A stretch of 64,000 nt of DNA from Oegoconia quadripuncta (GCA_949316235.1 OX438743.1:41819242-41883241), one strand, 5' to 3'. Counted from the stretch's first letter, positions 1 to 10,836 are shown. The notes: a model not told the origin generated them from the letters alone. Made by a program: numbers and translations.

Positions 1-659
1 CGCTTGGAAATGTTTGCTAGGGATTAGGAGGGATTATTTGCATTTCGTTGATTTCGCTGATTATTTCGTGAGGTTTGCTAAGGTTAATTGGCAGGTTGTA
101 ATTATATTAACTCAAAGATTTAAACAGGTTAGGAATTATATGGTTAGTGACGGATTACTGATTATTACTTAATTATCAGAATTAAAAGAAGTTTCAATAC
201 TTTATTTAATTGTTAATTATTTAGTACCTACTTTTAGTTTTCTAGGTTTAATTTACAGTTAGGCAGTACTTCGAATCGCGTTCGTGTTTATAAGTACTTT
301 TCTAGTATTCTAGTTTAGTTTATTTAGTTAGATATTACTTCGTTTCGTTTAAAAATATCATTAATTTAGCTGTATTTCAGTACTAGGTAGGTAGCACCTT
401 TGGTAGAAAGTTCATTGATAATTAATTATATTGACACTTGTCTAATAATTAAGAGTTAACGTTTTGCTTATAGTTTGTATAGATTGAGTAGGCAGAGTAA
501 TATTTTGTTTAAGTTTTTTTTATTAAGACAAAAGAAGTCTTAAAGATATAAGTAGGTTTTAGTCTAAATATTATCGGTATTTCTGATTTGTTGTCCATAT
601 ACTAAAGGTCGTTGAGTTTAATTGTGTTTGATTTCGCAAGATAATAATTATCGTAAAAA
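1..659. other. Unassigned AT-rich stretch
   Basis: No open frame of note, no repeat shared with the rest of the window and no RNA gene were seen. It directly precedes the OTU-like fragment and could include its former 5' region, but no promoter could be identified. Confidence 0.4.
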
Positions 660-776
660 ATGTCGATAATATTAAAAGACGACGATGAACTTAGTGGCTA
701 CCAAGTAGTTGGTATGCCCAAAGACGGGTCTTGTCTCTTCCATTCAATATCTTTCTTGGTGTATGATAGAACTGAC
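660..776 (+). pseudogene. OTU-like cysteine protease N-terminal fragment
   Basis: An ATG-initiated frame encodes GYQVVGMPKDGSCLFHSIS within its first 35 residues. The DGSCLFHSI segment matches the conserved nucleophile block of OTU deubiquitinases (D-G-x-C-L-F), with the catalytic cysteine present. Downstream family features, including the C-terminal catalytic histidine, are missing because similarity stops around 770, just before a hairpin and a perfect inverted repeat. OTU domains occur in host genes and in some insect transposon proteins, including Helitron-type ones. Which source applies here cannot be decided. The fragment is too short to be functional. The OTU assignment is by motif recognition only. 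Confidence 0.6.
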
Positions 777-798
777 TCAACTTTCAGTATCAAGTATA

Positions 799-842
799 TT
801 TGTAGAAACGTGGTGTATATAATATGCCCACGTTTCTACAAA
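799..842. other. Short perfect hairpin
   Basis: TTTGTAGAAACGTGG (799-813) is exactly complementary to CCACGTTTCTACAAA (828-842), giving a 15-bp stem and a 14-nt loop. It lies between the OTU fragment and the 229-bp inverted repeat. Confidence 0.8.
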
Positions 843-852
843 AAGAAGTGAA

Positions 853-1480
853 ATCCCATCAAAAACATTCTGTAAAAAACTAGCCAAGTCTCGATGGAGC
901 TGCTTGATTATCTCTAAAAAGTAATGAAATCTATACAAAGTCGTGCCAAGTGTAAGGTTCCTTACTGCGATTTCTTTATTATTATAGTTAATGTTGTGTG
1001 ACTTGGCCGTTGAAGGGTACACAGGGGTACAAAACCAGGTGCTCCATGACACCATTGCACCAATCTGTCGCCAGAACCGCTACGCATTGACGATGGAAAA
1101 TTGCCACTTGGGAAACGTTGATTCAATAACCAGTCAATTGTAGGCTTGATAAAGCCACTAACGTATAAAGAATGTTATGTAAACGCCACACAGATTATTC
1201 GCTAATAGTTTGCCGTTGAACATTCTTAATAACATAATTAATAACATTAATAGCGGTTCTGGCGACAGATTGGTGCAATGGTGTCATGGAGCACCTGGTT
1301 TTGTACCCCTGTGTACCCTTCAACGGCCAAGTCACACAACATTAACTATAATAATAAAGAAATCGCAGTAAGGAACCTTACACTTGGCACGACTTTGTAT
1401 AGATTTCATTACTTTTTAGAGATAATCAAGCAGCTCCATCGAGACTTGGCTAGTTTTTTACAGAATGTTTTTGATGGGAT
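853..1480. repeat. 229-bp inverted repeat with 170-bp spacer
   Basis: Bases 853-1081 are the reverse complement of 1252-1480. The identical deduced peptide on both arms shows no change over at least 67 codons. The right arm runs directly into the LINE 3' end at about 1477, in frame but without LINE similarity of its own. It could be a duplication-inversion formed during LINE insertion, a fold-back element, or an assembly or amplification artefact. Confidence 0.85.
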
Positions 1481-1862
1481 ACGCTTTTACAATAAGGTTC
1501 CGGTAGACATTCAAAATTTGCCTTTAAATAAATTTAAAACAACTATTAAACGGAAACTATGTGCCAAAGGCTATTATAAAATTTCTGACTATCTGGATGA
1601 TAAGAATGCGTGGACATGAACCGCTCGCCATTATCCAGTATATTTTATTCTTATTTTCTTTGTCGAATCATAAATTTTACAATTAGGTATCTCAAATTGT
1701 ATTTGTATTGACTTATTTAAAAAGAGCAACCCTGGAGTTTCTTGCTCGTTCTTTTCTGGGGAGACTGCCTAGTGAATGAGCGATAACTGTATGTCATGAC
1801 GATTTCAAATGTTATTCTTATAACATACGAAATAAAAACATTTTTGATTTTGATTTTGATTT
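1477..1862 (+). mobile_element. 5'-truncated CR1/Daphne-like LINE 3' end
   Basis: The frame encodes RFYNKVPVDIQNLP followed by KRKLCAKGYYKISDYLDDK and a stop at 1617-1619. This C-terminal tail is shared with LINE A and LINE B. The 3' UTR contains AAAGAGCAACC and GTTTCTTGCTCGTTCTT (about 1720-1755), a motif repeated in other LINE ends here. The copy ends in about four TTTTGA repeats. Only the last 45 or so codons of ORF2 remain. Confidence 0.8.
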
Positions 1863-2155
1863 TGGGACTAGATGATTGATGTAAGTGTCCGAAATATTTA
1901 TATGTTTATTTATGCATCCAAAATACTCGTCTTGAGTAGAGTCGAGAGAGTTTTAAGCAATGACCGTGGGACCGCGAACGGGGAACATATTCGCAATAGC
2001 TCTCACTATAACCGTTATCTAGTATCTCTAGTACAAGCGTTGCTTGTATATCCTATTTATTTATTATCCTATCCATTATCTAGAATCCATAGCACAAGCT
2101 TTGCTTAGTTTGGGACTAGATGATTGGTGTAAATGTCCAAAATATTTATTTACTT
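1863..2155 (+). repeat. SINE-1b 3' fragments (two partial copies)
   Basis: GGGACTAGATGATTGATGTAAGTG (1863 on, here split for reading) and a second block at 2040-2155 with AGCACAAGCTTTGCTTAGTT match the 3' half of the tRNA-headed SINE at 60694-60925. The heads with A and B boxes are absent. Confidence 0.65.
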
Positions 2156-3654
2156 ATTTCGAAATAATTTAATCGTTTGAAATTTGTGTATGACTGCTAT
2201 TTTCATCCTGACTGTACATGTTTATAGTGTTAAATTGTATCATTTGTTAATTTTAATTAATTCATTTGTAAGTTGAGAGCGGGCTCAAATTCCAATCATG
2301 AAGGTGTTATAATGAAAACAACTCAGTCTGGAATGAAATACCTTCAATATATCCATTAATCTGACGTTATTTATCCAGAATACTGTTACGTGATTATTGT
2401 TTTATATATTTACACTACACAATATATACACCAACTACAGACTATAATTATTTATTATTATGCTGCTCAATATTCTACTGACAGCGTCCATGCTTCACTG
2501 GGCACTCAAAACCAGCGCTGTGATTCGTCGCAGCATTAGCTGAGTGCTAACCCATTTGTGCACGCCGCAATCCGTGACAGCATTGTGCGCATTTTATTTA
2601 TTTCTTTTTTAGCTATAATTTACTATTTCTTTGTTTTTGTATCGTGTTCAGGCGTTCATAATTATTGTTCCGATTCTTTATTCTTACAAATTTGGTTAGT
2701 AAATATTGGTAAATCACATATTATCTAATCTGGGCACACATAGCTCTTTATACACGTTCCCACTATTGGGGACTCCTCTCACTGGGGGTGGGTATGGGCC
2801 ATAATCGGCCACACAGGCCCAGTGTGTGGTGTATTTGTATCAAATTAGTGGTCACCTGACAGTCAGTGTCTTTAAGCCACCCCTGTACCACTTGGCTTAA
2901 TAACTGTCTTCAAGCGAAGATATTTAGCTATCTTATCTAGAACAGTATCTTTATTTATAACACTATAAATAAATAAATAAAAATTGTTTATTTTCTGACC
3001 AGAAATGACGCTTTACAAAGTGATTTTAGGACTAGGTAACACATAGAACTCATTTGTGGGAAGACTGGTGCCTGAAAAGGAAGAACCAGAATTACAGGTC
3101 ACCAGGCCCCCCAGCTATGGACATAGTGTGTTAGAGCAGAGATAGGGTGATTGAGGAAAAACATTTAAGGAAAGATACACACGAGAAAGAAATCACGAAA
3201 CATAAGACCTGGTTTTTGGGGTGGAGTTGTAGCGTTGTGCACTGTTTTTAACCCCCGAAGAAAAACCACGGGTGTTATGTGTCTGTTGGCGTTATTGTAT
3301 TATGTGTTTATGTATGTCCAGTCTCTGTCCGCAAGCAATAAGCGGTCCAGTTGGAGTGTCGTTTCCAATGTTTCAATTTATAGTTGTTATTTAATAAATA
3401 AATTACCCTATGCAATCTTTTAGCCTCGTCTACCTGGGCCAAATTTCATAAATGTGCCAATTGTAACTTACCATAATTCGTCGTACATTGCTGGATATGT
3501 ATAAGCATGTAAGATAAATAGTTAGTTAAAAATCGCCTAACATTCTCAGTAATGTATTCAGAATTGTCATGTTAAATTACAATTGTCATAAAATAAATAA
3601 TAAATCTAGAGATAAGTCCATCTTTGTATGTGACCTATTGTAATTTTTAGGTGC
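2156..3654. other. Mostly unassigned; weak LINE 3'-end similarity
   Basis: The block 2465-2720, with AAAACCAGCGCTGTGATT, resembles 61440-61640 and is probably an old LINE 3' UTR. The block 2750-3160 holds a GGGGACTCC stretch and an AATAAATAAATAAAAATTG start that look like a minus-strand retroelement end. No coding region could be supported. Confidence 0.35.
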
Positions 3655-3869
3655 AATAAGGAATATTAATAAATATTTTGGACACTTACAACAATCATCT
3701 AGTCCCACCTAAGCAAAGCTTGGGATACTAGACAACGGATAAACATACAGAAACATTTATAAAAACATCCATGATTCGGGAATAAATGTTCTTATTCATC
3801 ACACAAACTTTACCTTTCACGGAATTCGAACCCGCAAACATTGGTTTCGCTGAATGTCACTATCAAAGT
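3655..3869 (-). repeat. SINE-1b copy
   Basis: Read on the minus strand, it has a tRNA-like B box (GGGTTCGAATTCC), then ATGAATAAGAACATTTATTCCC, then the AGCTTTGCTTAGGTGGGACT tail seen at 60850-60925. It ends against a minus-strand LINE tail at 3870. Confidence 0.75.
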
Positions 3870-4130
3870 CAAAGTCAAAAATGCTTTATTTTGTAGGTAC
3901 ACAGAGTACATTTAAAATAGTCAATTTTACATTTTTTAAGCTACTGCTTGTTCAAAATGCAATTTTCCCCTGAGAAGAACAAGCAAGAAACTCGAAGGGT
4001 TGCTCTTTTAAATTAGGGCTTGATTTTACATAAAGGTTTTTATATTACAAAAAGGTTTTTATATTTCAATATTAATTGTGAAATAGCCTGGCATGCGAAC
4101 GATCTGATTATGTCTTAAATTAATTAATTA
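3870..4130 (-). mobile_element. LINE 3' UTR fragment (minus strand)
   Basis: Begins with the reverse of a TTTGAC-type tail, then AATGCTTTATTTTGTAGGTA and CCTGAGAAGAACAAGCAAGA, the reverse of the shared 3'-UTR motif. No coding part remains. The closest relatives are at 8784, 37078 and 37822. Confidence 0.75.
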
Positions 4131-4296
4131 AATATCATTTTAACTGTATATACCTGGGTAATTCCATACAAAACATTTCCCGATAAATCTCTCTCGATAA
4201 ATAAATTCCCAAGTTTGGCCGGGTACGGATTAAAAGTTGTTATTTTAATCCTGATTCGTAACTCTTTTGTTAATCAGTTAAACAACTTAGACTTTA

Positions 4297-4625
4297 ACTG
4301 CCTCCGTGGCTCAATGTAAACAACATTGGGTTTACGATTCGGAGGTCGCGGGATCGATCCCCAGCGGGGTATATATTTAAGTACTCGGTTTGGTTTGTGG
4401 TAGGACATTTTAAATGTCCGCCTGGCTAGCTACCACCATCTTATCTAAATCTGCCGCCAAGCAGCAATGTTAATAGCATTGTTGTGTTCCGGTTGTCAGA
4501 GATACGATAGCCAGTCCCCCAAATGTGCTGGAGTTTCCGGGTCAGTACGCTTCCATCTTCGACCTCATCTTAACTTAACATCAGGTGTGATTTAGGGTCA
4601 AGTACGAACCCGTCGTGCACTAATA
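4297..4625 (+). repeat. SINE-2 copy, near full length
   Basis: tRNA-like head with A-box region GTGGCTCAATG and B-box region GGATCGATCCCC, then the body with GTCCGCCTGGCTAGCTACC, ending AAGTACGAACCCGTCGTGCA. It is one of about eleven copies here and can serve as a near consensus. Confidence 0.85.
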
Positions 4626-4689
4626 CCCGCTGCTCAATTTAACCGATACACTTCTCCCCGAAAATTAAATTTCCATCCACATCACCTGG

Positions 4690-4945
4690 ATGAGTGGAAA
4701 TCTACCACTGTACGTTTCTCAAGAAACTATCTTACCAGGTACGACCACCCTGTCGAACGGACTTCCTGCAGCGGTATTCCGGAACGAGTACCACATGGGA
4801 ACCTTCAAGAAACGAGCCTACACCTACCTCGAAGGCCGGCAACGCATCTGTGACCCTTTTGGTGTTGCGGGTGTCCATGGGCGGCGGTGATTGCTTTCCA
4901 TCAGGTGACCCGCCTGCTCGTTTGCCGCCCTCTCATATATAAAAA
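4690..4945 (+). mobile_element. LINE ORF2 C-terminal remnant plus 3' UTR
   Basis: The frame from 4690 encodes [20 protein letters not shown], then KGRQR-like residues ([19 protein letters not shown]) and a stop near 4890. This matches a C-terminal pattern common in insect LINE ORF2 proteins. The 3' UTR GGTGATTGCTTTCCATCAGG leads to CTCATATAT and an A-rich tail. A second copy of this end, on the minus strand, is the target site of the LTR element at 48193. Confidence 0.75.
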
Positions 4946-5212
4946 AAATAAAAATTAAAGAAAACTTGACGAAAATATGAGTTCCACATAAATTTCGCAT
5001 GGTAGGAACCCTACAAACTCCGCCAGTAGCATATCAATCAACATTATTTGGAAAAATTAAAAAAACGACCCATGCCAATAACTTCTATATATTTCGCTTA
5101 CCTAATATGCCCAATTTTTTCCCTTGTGGTAAAAAAACTCACCGGTATGTCGCAGATAGCGATAAATTAGCGACGGAATTTATAATTTGGACGGTCGTCT
5201 GACTATCATAAT
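4946..5212 (+). repeat. Repeat family E, left part
   Basis: The segment CTTACCTAATATGCCCAATT with GTAAAAAAACTCACCGGTAT recurs at 22340-22430 and 55890-56000. At its end, GACTATCATAAT is interrupted by a LINE. The continuation resumes at 5733, as shown by the uninterrupted copy at 37566. Confidence 0.65.
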
Positions 5213-5731
5213 ATTCAATTCAATTCAATTATTTATTTGCAAAACTAAGTGTATACAATGATCTTATTATAAATGGTGCTTATAACTTAGTCGCCCTGTT
5301 AGGGCACAGCAAATTTATGAGGGCACTGAGCGTATATAATATAACATGTCATTAAAACTATTTATATTATTATTATTACTTAATCTAATAGTCAGTTTTA
5401 CTTGCTTTCGAAGAACTCTTGCAGCGTGTAGAAACAGTTGTCAAGTAGGTATTTCGTCAGTTGATTTTTAAATGTGATAAATTTCTCATTGTCTCGTATT
5501 GTTTTTGGAATCTTGTTATAAATTTTTAAACACATTACATAAGGGCCTGAATTGTATATTTTCATATTTGAAGAGGGTAGAGCTATTTGGTTTCTTTGTC
5601 GTAGGTTTAGGAAACTAAGGTAGTGATCTATTGGTGCGGGAAACATATTTCGGTGTTTTTTTACAAACTTACATATTTCAAGGATATATATATGGATGCT
5701 AGTGTCAGAATTTTAAGTTTGCGAAAATGCG
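5213..5731 (-). mobile_element. 5'-truncated CR1-like LINE inserted in repeat E
   Basis: On the minus strand the frame encodes LEICKFVKKHRNMF, then KIYNKIPKTIRDNEKF and KNQLTKYLLDNCFYTLQEFF, a typical CR1-group ORF2 C-terminus ending at 5398. The tail, read on the plus strand, is ATTCAATTCAATTC. A frame change occurs in a TA run near 5690. The flanks share TAAT (5209-5212 and 5733-5736). Removing the insert restores the arrangement seen at 37580-37600, which supports insertion rather than chance adjacency. Confidence 0.8.
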
Positions 5732-5732
5732 G

Positions 5733-5925
5733 TAATACACGGTTTACTGCAAGAAGTGAACCTGGTGGCGCTGATATCGCCGAAAATGGTGCCGTGACGT
5801 ATACAGCTTAGGATCGCACATCGAAAATGAATATTCATAATCCTACCAACCGTCAAAGGAGATGGATAACCACTTAGCACATCAACGAGCGTCAGTGACT
5901 TCGACTACCTATTATCATGTTATAG
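5733..5925 (+). repeat. Repeat family E, right part
   Basis: Matches 37590-37800 through GAAGTGAACCTGGTGGCGCT and TAGCACATCAACGAGCGT. Function unknown. Confidence 0.65.
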
Positions 5926-6339
5926 CCCAGGGAAAATACGGTTTGGCCTCGGTAAAACGAATAACCGCGATTTTTTTGAAACATTTAATAAAGCATTTGT
6001 AAGAAACGTGAGTACTACGGAAGTAACTAAATAAGCTAAAGTTGATAAATGTGTTTCTTTTAAAACAACATCCTCAATTGATGGGTATTTCTTTAAATTC
6101 AAAACATTTAGGGAAATTATCGTTACAAAATATTAGTTCTCATTTTAATTTCTTAAGCAATGCAGCTCGACGACATTTCCACCTAAAACACTTGCATGCC
6201 TAGTTAGTATACTTACATGCCTACTTTTTTTTTGTTATAGTTAGCTATAACATGCTTAGTTTTTATCCATCATTATGTTAACTGTGTTTAACAAAAGTCT
6301 ACCTAATTAAATATTTATTTATTTATTTTATTTATACTT
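5926..6339. other. Unassigned stretch
   Basis: No recognised repeat, gene or RNA was seen. Confidence 0.35.
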
Positions 6340-7060
6340 TATTAGAAAACCAACAGCTTATTTTATAAACCATTATGAACAGGGATAAATAAATTTAAAC
6401 ATCAGCCAATTATAGGTTTTCCTAAACTGTTATTACATAAACAATCATTGAGAGAGAGATAACATAAAGAAATGAAAAATAATCAATCGTATTATAAATT
6501 ATGGACACATTTGATTTCAACAATATATAATGTGTGTGTGTATGTGTTTGTGTGTGTGGGAGGGGTGTAGGGTGAAATGAATAAAAATAACTAAATAAAA
6601 ACTTTGTTTATATATATATATATGTATATGTTGCACATATCATAGATAAATACACATAATATGTCAGGTAACTACTTCACATAAGAAAACTTGCTACATA
6701 AATATACATAGAATATATATACATTGGCATGGTTAAGATGATTTTAGAAGGGTAGCGACAATTTCTTTTCTGAAGACAGTTTTTGAAAACGAGAATAGAT
6801 CTATATTTGAGAATTTTTTATTAGAAATGTTACAAATACGATTCATAGGAGAGTTTTTAGCGTAATTTGTGCGACTGAGGGGTATCGAAAACAGTTTCGT
6901 GTGTCGAGTACGTTGTGTAGGTACGTTAAAGCGTATCAGAGATAGTAGTTCAGGGCTGATATCAGTCAGTATTTGTTATTTCTACATAAAATCTAGACTA
7001 AGCGCTCGTTTTTTATTAAGGCCTCAAAATGACATCTTTAATATACCTCTATAAAATAGC
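6340..7060 (-). mobile_element. Old LINE ORF2 C-terminus with 3' UTR
   Basis: On the minus strand about 7000-6740 encodes a stretch with ILTDISPELLSLIRFNVP, then FSIPLSRTNYAKNSPMNRIC and TVFRKEI, the pattern of a LINE ORF2 C-terminus (RT followed by R-T-N and S-P-M-x-R blocks). An AT-rich 3' UTR follows down to an A/T-repeat tail near 6310-6340. The RT core is gone. The assignment rests on pattern recognition. Confidence 0.6.
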
Positions 7061-7129
7061 AATTATATAAGTCGGTTCTGTATTATGTCTAGCTAAGCTA
7101 ATTTTTTACCGTAACTACCCAAGATCAGG

Positions 7130-7335
7130 AATAAAGGTCTAAACATAAGGTAAAACGCCTTGACCAACTTATATAATATTTATGTCTTGACTCGTGCTTT
7201 AAGAGTGTATGATGGAGTACGACGTGTAGACTTGGGAATGGCGTTCCATAGATGGATTGCCTGCAGAGTAGGTACAGTTGCTGTGCTTTAGCGACGACGC
7301 TATATGGCTTCCTATCCCTTGCTCTTGTAAATTTC
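7130..7335 (-). mobile_element. Possible LINE ORF2 C-terminal scrap
   Basis: The minus-strand frame has IHLWNAIPKSTRRTPSYTLK, resembling the L-W-N-x-I-P block near the end of LINE ORF2. A stop and frame breaks follow. Confidence 0.45.
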
Positions 7336-7989
7336 GTTTAATATATCCCACATTTCCATAGCTGACAGTTGTGTACATATTTTGTCGTTTTATGATATTG
7401 GCAAAATTAATTCTAAAATATCCGTCTGTCGGTCGGTTTACACCATCCTAAATTCAGACTAATTCGGCATAAATTGCTGATTGAAGTGGGGATATTTTTT
7501 TTTTCAACAGTAATTTTGCTTTACAAATTGTTGAATTCTTTTATTATAATATTTATTAGGTACTTATGTGTGTATTATTTTTGTTATGTATGTAAATGAA
7601 ATGAAATGAAATCACTTCATTTGCATTGATTTTTGGTGGCGTGGGTGGTAAATATATTACAAAATTCCCGCAAAAACCTGCCTATACGAGGCGTGCAAAT
7701 ATTGAAGGCTTAAATTACAAATTTTACAATTTCCACTATTTTACGTAGTTAAGCACAGTGAATTCTAAATTATCCCAGTCATAATTAATAATACTAAATA
7801 CTAATGAGTTCGTCAAAAAACAGCATTAATTATAATTGAAATGTCATGTATAAAATAGAAAAACTATTCTCTATTATTATCATTAAATCCCTGCATTTAT
7901 AAATTTATACTAGTGATTTCTATATAGTATCATATTTGTATGAAAAATTCATTCATTGAATAGAAACATTTGTCTAATAGCCAGCCATT

Positions 7990-8270
7990 GTATCTTGAAC
8001 CGTTACAGGGGCAATTCCTTGATATTGTCCGGCAAATGATTAAAAATTTTTATTCCCATAAAAAAGCAATTCTTTGTTACCATTGCCAATCTACAGTGTA
8101 GCACTTGAAGCCTATTATTTAATTTGTCTCTAAATTTTCTTGTAATGGCTTCCCTTCGTGTAACAAAGAATTCCGGATATTGCTTAACAAATATGGCCAC
8201 TGTCTTGATGTACAAACATAGCGGTGTTAAAATTTTTAGCTTCATAAATAATGGCCTACAAACTGGCCAA
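7990..8270 (-). mobile_element. LINE ORF2 C-terminal fragment
   Basis: The minus-strand frame encodes KILTPLCLYIKTVAIFVK, then KLNNRLQVLHCRLAMVTKNC and GIKIFNHLPDNIKELPL, a CR1/Jockey-type ORF2 tail. It is cut at both ends. Confidence 0.75.
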
Positions 8271-8439
8271 GAAATGCACTCTACACATAGACCTTATGCA
8301 TTTCTTTTGAATTCTAAGTCTGTAGTATCCTGTATCCTGAATTCTGTAGTATCCATCTATATGTATATATATGTAAATGTAAATGTAAATGTATGGTTTT
8401 AATTTTTGTTTATTAAATAAGTAATTAATTATGTAGCTA

Positions 8440-8640
8440 TTTCATATCTGCATTCGTATTTTGCCCAACCTGCCCGTTCTGTACTCCTACACTCAAAGGT
8501 TGCATGGAAGAGATCGCTCTTAGTGATAAGGCCGCCTAATTGTATTTTTTTCTGTATTGTGCTTTGTAAAATGTATATTCTCCTTTTGTGCAATAAAGTG
8601 TATTTGTATTGTATTGTGTTGTGTTGTATTGATGTTTGAA
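8440..8640 (+). repeat. RTE-like LINE 3' UTR copy
   Basis: GGTTGCATGGAAGAGATCGC, then AGTGATAAGGCCGCCTAATT, then TGCAATAAAGTGTATTTGTA followed by TTGTA-type repeats. Minus-strand relatives lie at 24375, 28405, 30640, 33815 and 51620. Confidence 0.75.
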
Positions 8641-8783
8641 TTATCAGAACCAAGCCACCCATCTATGCCGAATTAGTCCCTCAATTTAGGATGGTGTAAT
8701 AAGCCCTTTAGCTCAGGCTCTTAGTACTATAAAGCTGTAATATTACTCATTACATTGTAAAGCCTACTTAGCTATGATAGTTC

Positions 8784-9243
8784 GAAAATCAAAAATCAAA
8801 ATCAAAAAATGCTTTATTTTGTAGGTACACAGGGTAGGTACACTTAAAATAGTCAGATTTTACATTTTTAAAGCTACTGCTTGTTCAAAAGGCAATTTTC
8901 CCCTGAGAAGAACAAGCAAGGAACTCGAGAGGTCGCTCTTTTGAAAAAAGGTTTTTATATTACAAAATTATTATTTATTATTATAATATTTCATTATAGT
9001 TTTCCTTTTAACTTCGTTATATACTACTGCCGTGATTTTTTTGCCTTATACATTATTTTATAACTGCTAATTTGCAGAGCCTCGAACACCGTCGTATGTC
9101 TTTCAGTATTTTACAGGATGCATTTCTGTGAGTGTGCGTTGGAATGACATAACCTTATTCCACCGTCGCCTTTCCATTTTCGAACTACTGGGCGTGGGGA
9201 GGGATTCCACCCGCATATACATTCGTACTATTTAAAGCTTAAT
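8784..9243 (-). repeat. Left arm of large fold-back (contains LINE 3' UTR)
   Basis: Bases about 8808-9043 are the reverse complement of 19478-19715, and 9044-9243 of about 10640-10836. The outer part has a minus-strand LINE 3' end (AATGCTTTATTTTGTAGGTA and GAAGAACAAGCAAGGAACTC). The arm is continuous here and therefore shows the sequence that existed on the right before LINE A inserted. Confidence 0.85.
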
Positions 9244-9789
9244 ACTAAGTGCCCTAAAATACAGAGACATCACGCGCAGAAATAGCTGATGATAGCATGG
9301 AACTTTTTTTACATGTGTATTTACCTGTTCTCCTGTTGTGTGTTTGTGTGTGTGTGTGCGTAAGTTTGTTGTGGATGTGTGGGAATGTATAGGAATATTA
9401 ATGCTTTATAATAACGTACTATAGCGATAGGAGTGTATGTATTATTTTTAAGTAAAGTTATTACTATGGGTACATCCTAACAATATTGTTGAAACCGAAT
9501 TTGTTACGTCCTTGCCCTAATCCTGACCTAAACAGATAGTTCCCCGTCCGCCCATCCCGAAACTGTTTCAAATTTTCAACTGAGACTTAGTTAGGGTGAC
9601 TTACGGTGCCTCTCTGCCACATCGATTAAGGCGTAATTTGAGTTCAATCCTCTGGCAATTTGAAGACATGATTTTAACGTGAAAATGGATACGAGGTCTT
9701 TGTCGTCGCGTTTCACAGAATATCAAATTGATTAAAATTGTAAAGAAATTCACAGTGATGTTCTTAAGACAGAGTTATGTCATCCCAAA
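9244..9789. other. Unassigned spacer with GT microsatellite
   Basis: A GT-rich simple repeat at about 9335-9362. The rest shows no recognised feature. Confidence 0.4.
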
Positions 9790-10549
9790 CCCAACTAATA
9801 TTATAAAGGCGAAAGTTTGTGTGTGTATGTTTGTTACCGCTTCACGCCTCAACGGCTGGATAGATTTGATTGTAATTTGGTCCGGAGACAGATTAGAACC
9901 TGCATTAACATATTGACTACTTTTAATCGCGGAAAAGTTATTGACTCCTGTATGATCATTAGTGGGATTGCTTTTGAGTCACAGAGTGACGCATGTGATA
10001 GTGGAAACATTAAGCGAGTTTTGTTCGTAACGATGATGGTGACGGTGATGGTGATAATGACGGAGTGACAATAGTGATTGGCGTATTTGGTAGATAAGCA
10101 TTTAAGCGAGTTTATTCCTAGTGATGGTGATGACGGTGGTAATGAAAATGTTTGTTACCTTTTCACGGCTAAACGGCTGGACGGATTTGATTGAAATTTG
10201 GTTCCTTCATTTTTTCTTAAATAAAATATCCTTGGACATATACACACAGTGGCTAGTTCTAAGCAACTAAGCTTGTGTTGTGGATACCAGATGGTTGATA
10301 CACTACACAAATACATTTTTTTTTGTAAATAGATACATATATAAATGAAAAATATCTATAACTCGGGTACACATGTCCGTATTCATCATACAAACATATG
10401 CCCCTAGCGGGACTCGAACCCGCGACCTTTTGGTATAGCAGCAGAGTTTCTAACCACTACACCAAACCGGCTGTCTCCCATTAACACATAAGCTCGTTTT
10501 GATCCCGGAAATTTAATTCTACGCGGACAAAGTCGCGAGAAACAGGTAG
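9790..10549 (+). mobile_element. Non-autonomous Helitron-like element
   Basis: Starts ACTAATATTATAAAGGCGAA, a typical lepidopteran non-autonomous Helitron 5' sequence. It ends with a hairpin CGCGGAC-AAA-GTCGCG (10522-10537), then GTAG in place of CTAG, followed by T. The block TTTGTTACCGCTTCACG with GGCTGGATAGATTTGATTG is repeated at 10150-10205. A minus-strand SINE-1 sits inside. No Rep/helicase coding remains. Confidence 0.65.
10215..10485 (-). repeat. SINE-1 copy inside the Helitron
   Basis: On the minus strand: tRNA-like head TTTGGTGTAGTGGTTAGAAA, B box GGGTTCGAGTCCC, CATATGTTTGTATGATGAAT, and a 3' part CATCTGGTATCCACAACACA. Inserted in the Helitron body. Confidence 0.8.
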
Positions 10550-10584
10550 TGTTTGATGAAAATGGGTTTAGGCCGAAGATATTT

Positions 10585-10836
10585 AACTTTTAAAATTAAT
10601 AATTTTGTAATATAAAAACCTTTCCGTTTGCGAAATATTAAGCTTTAAATAGTACGAATGTATATGCGGGTGGAATCCCTCCCCACGCCCAGTAGTTCGA
10701 AAATGGAAAGGCGACGGTGGAATAAGGTTATGTCATTCCAACGCACACTCACAGAAATGCATCCTGTAAAATACTGAAAGACATACGACGGTGTTCGAGG
10801 CTCTGCAAATTAGCAGTAATAAAATAATGTATAAGG
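10585..10836 (+). repeat. Right arm of fold-back, inner part
   Basis: Complementary to 9044-9243 from about 10640. AAGG at 10833-10836 is the left target duplication of LINE A. The open frame starting at a GTG at 10791 reads from this arm into LINE A by chance. Confidence 0.8.

Larger units (their letters stand above)
7441..8696. mobile_element. TIR element with TA flanks, carrying nested LINE scraps
   Basis: Left end CACCATCCTAAATT, then ACTAATTCGGCAT (7441-7470). Right end ATGCCGAATTAGT, then AATTTAGGATGGTG (8665-8696). The ends are inverted complements with one 2-nt gap and one or two mismatches. TA precedes 7441 and follows 8696, as expected for a Tc1/mariner-type TA duplication. The interior has no transposase, only LINE fragments (7990-8270, 8440-8640). 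Confidence 0.65.

Noticed and set aside
8881..9063. 60-codon frame with a matching frame at 19422-19640 on the other strand
   Set aside because: It is the LINE 3' UTR shared by the two fold-back arms. It follows ORF2 and is not coding.
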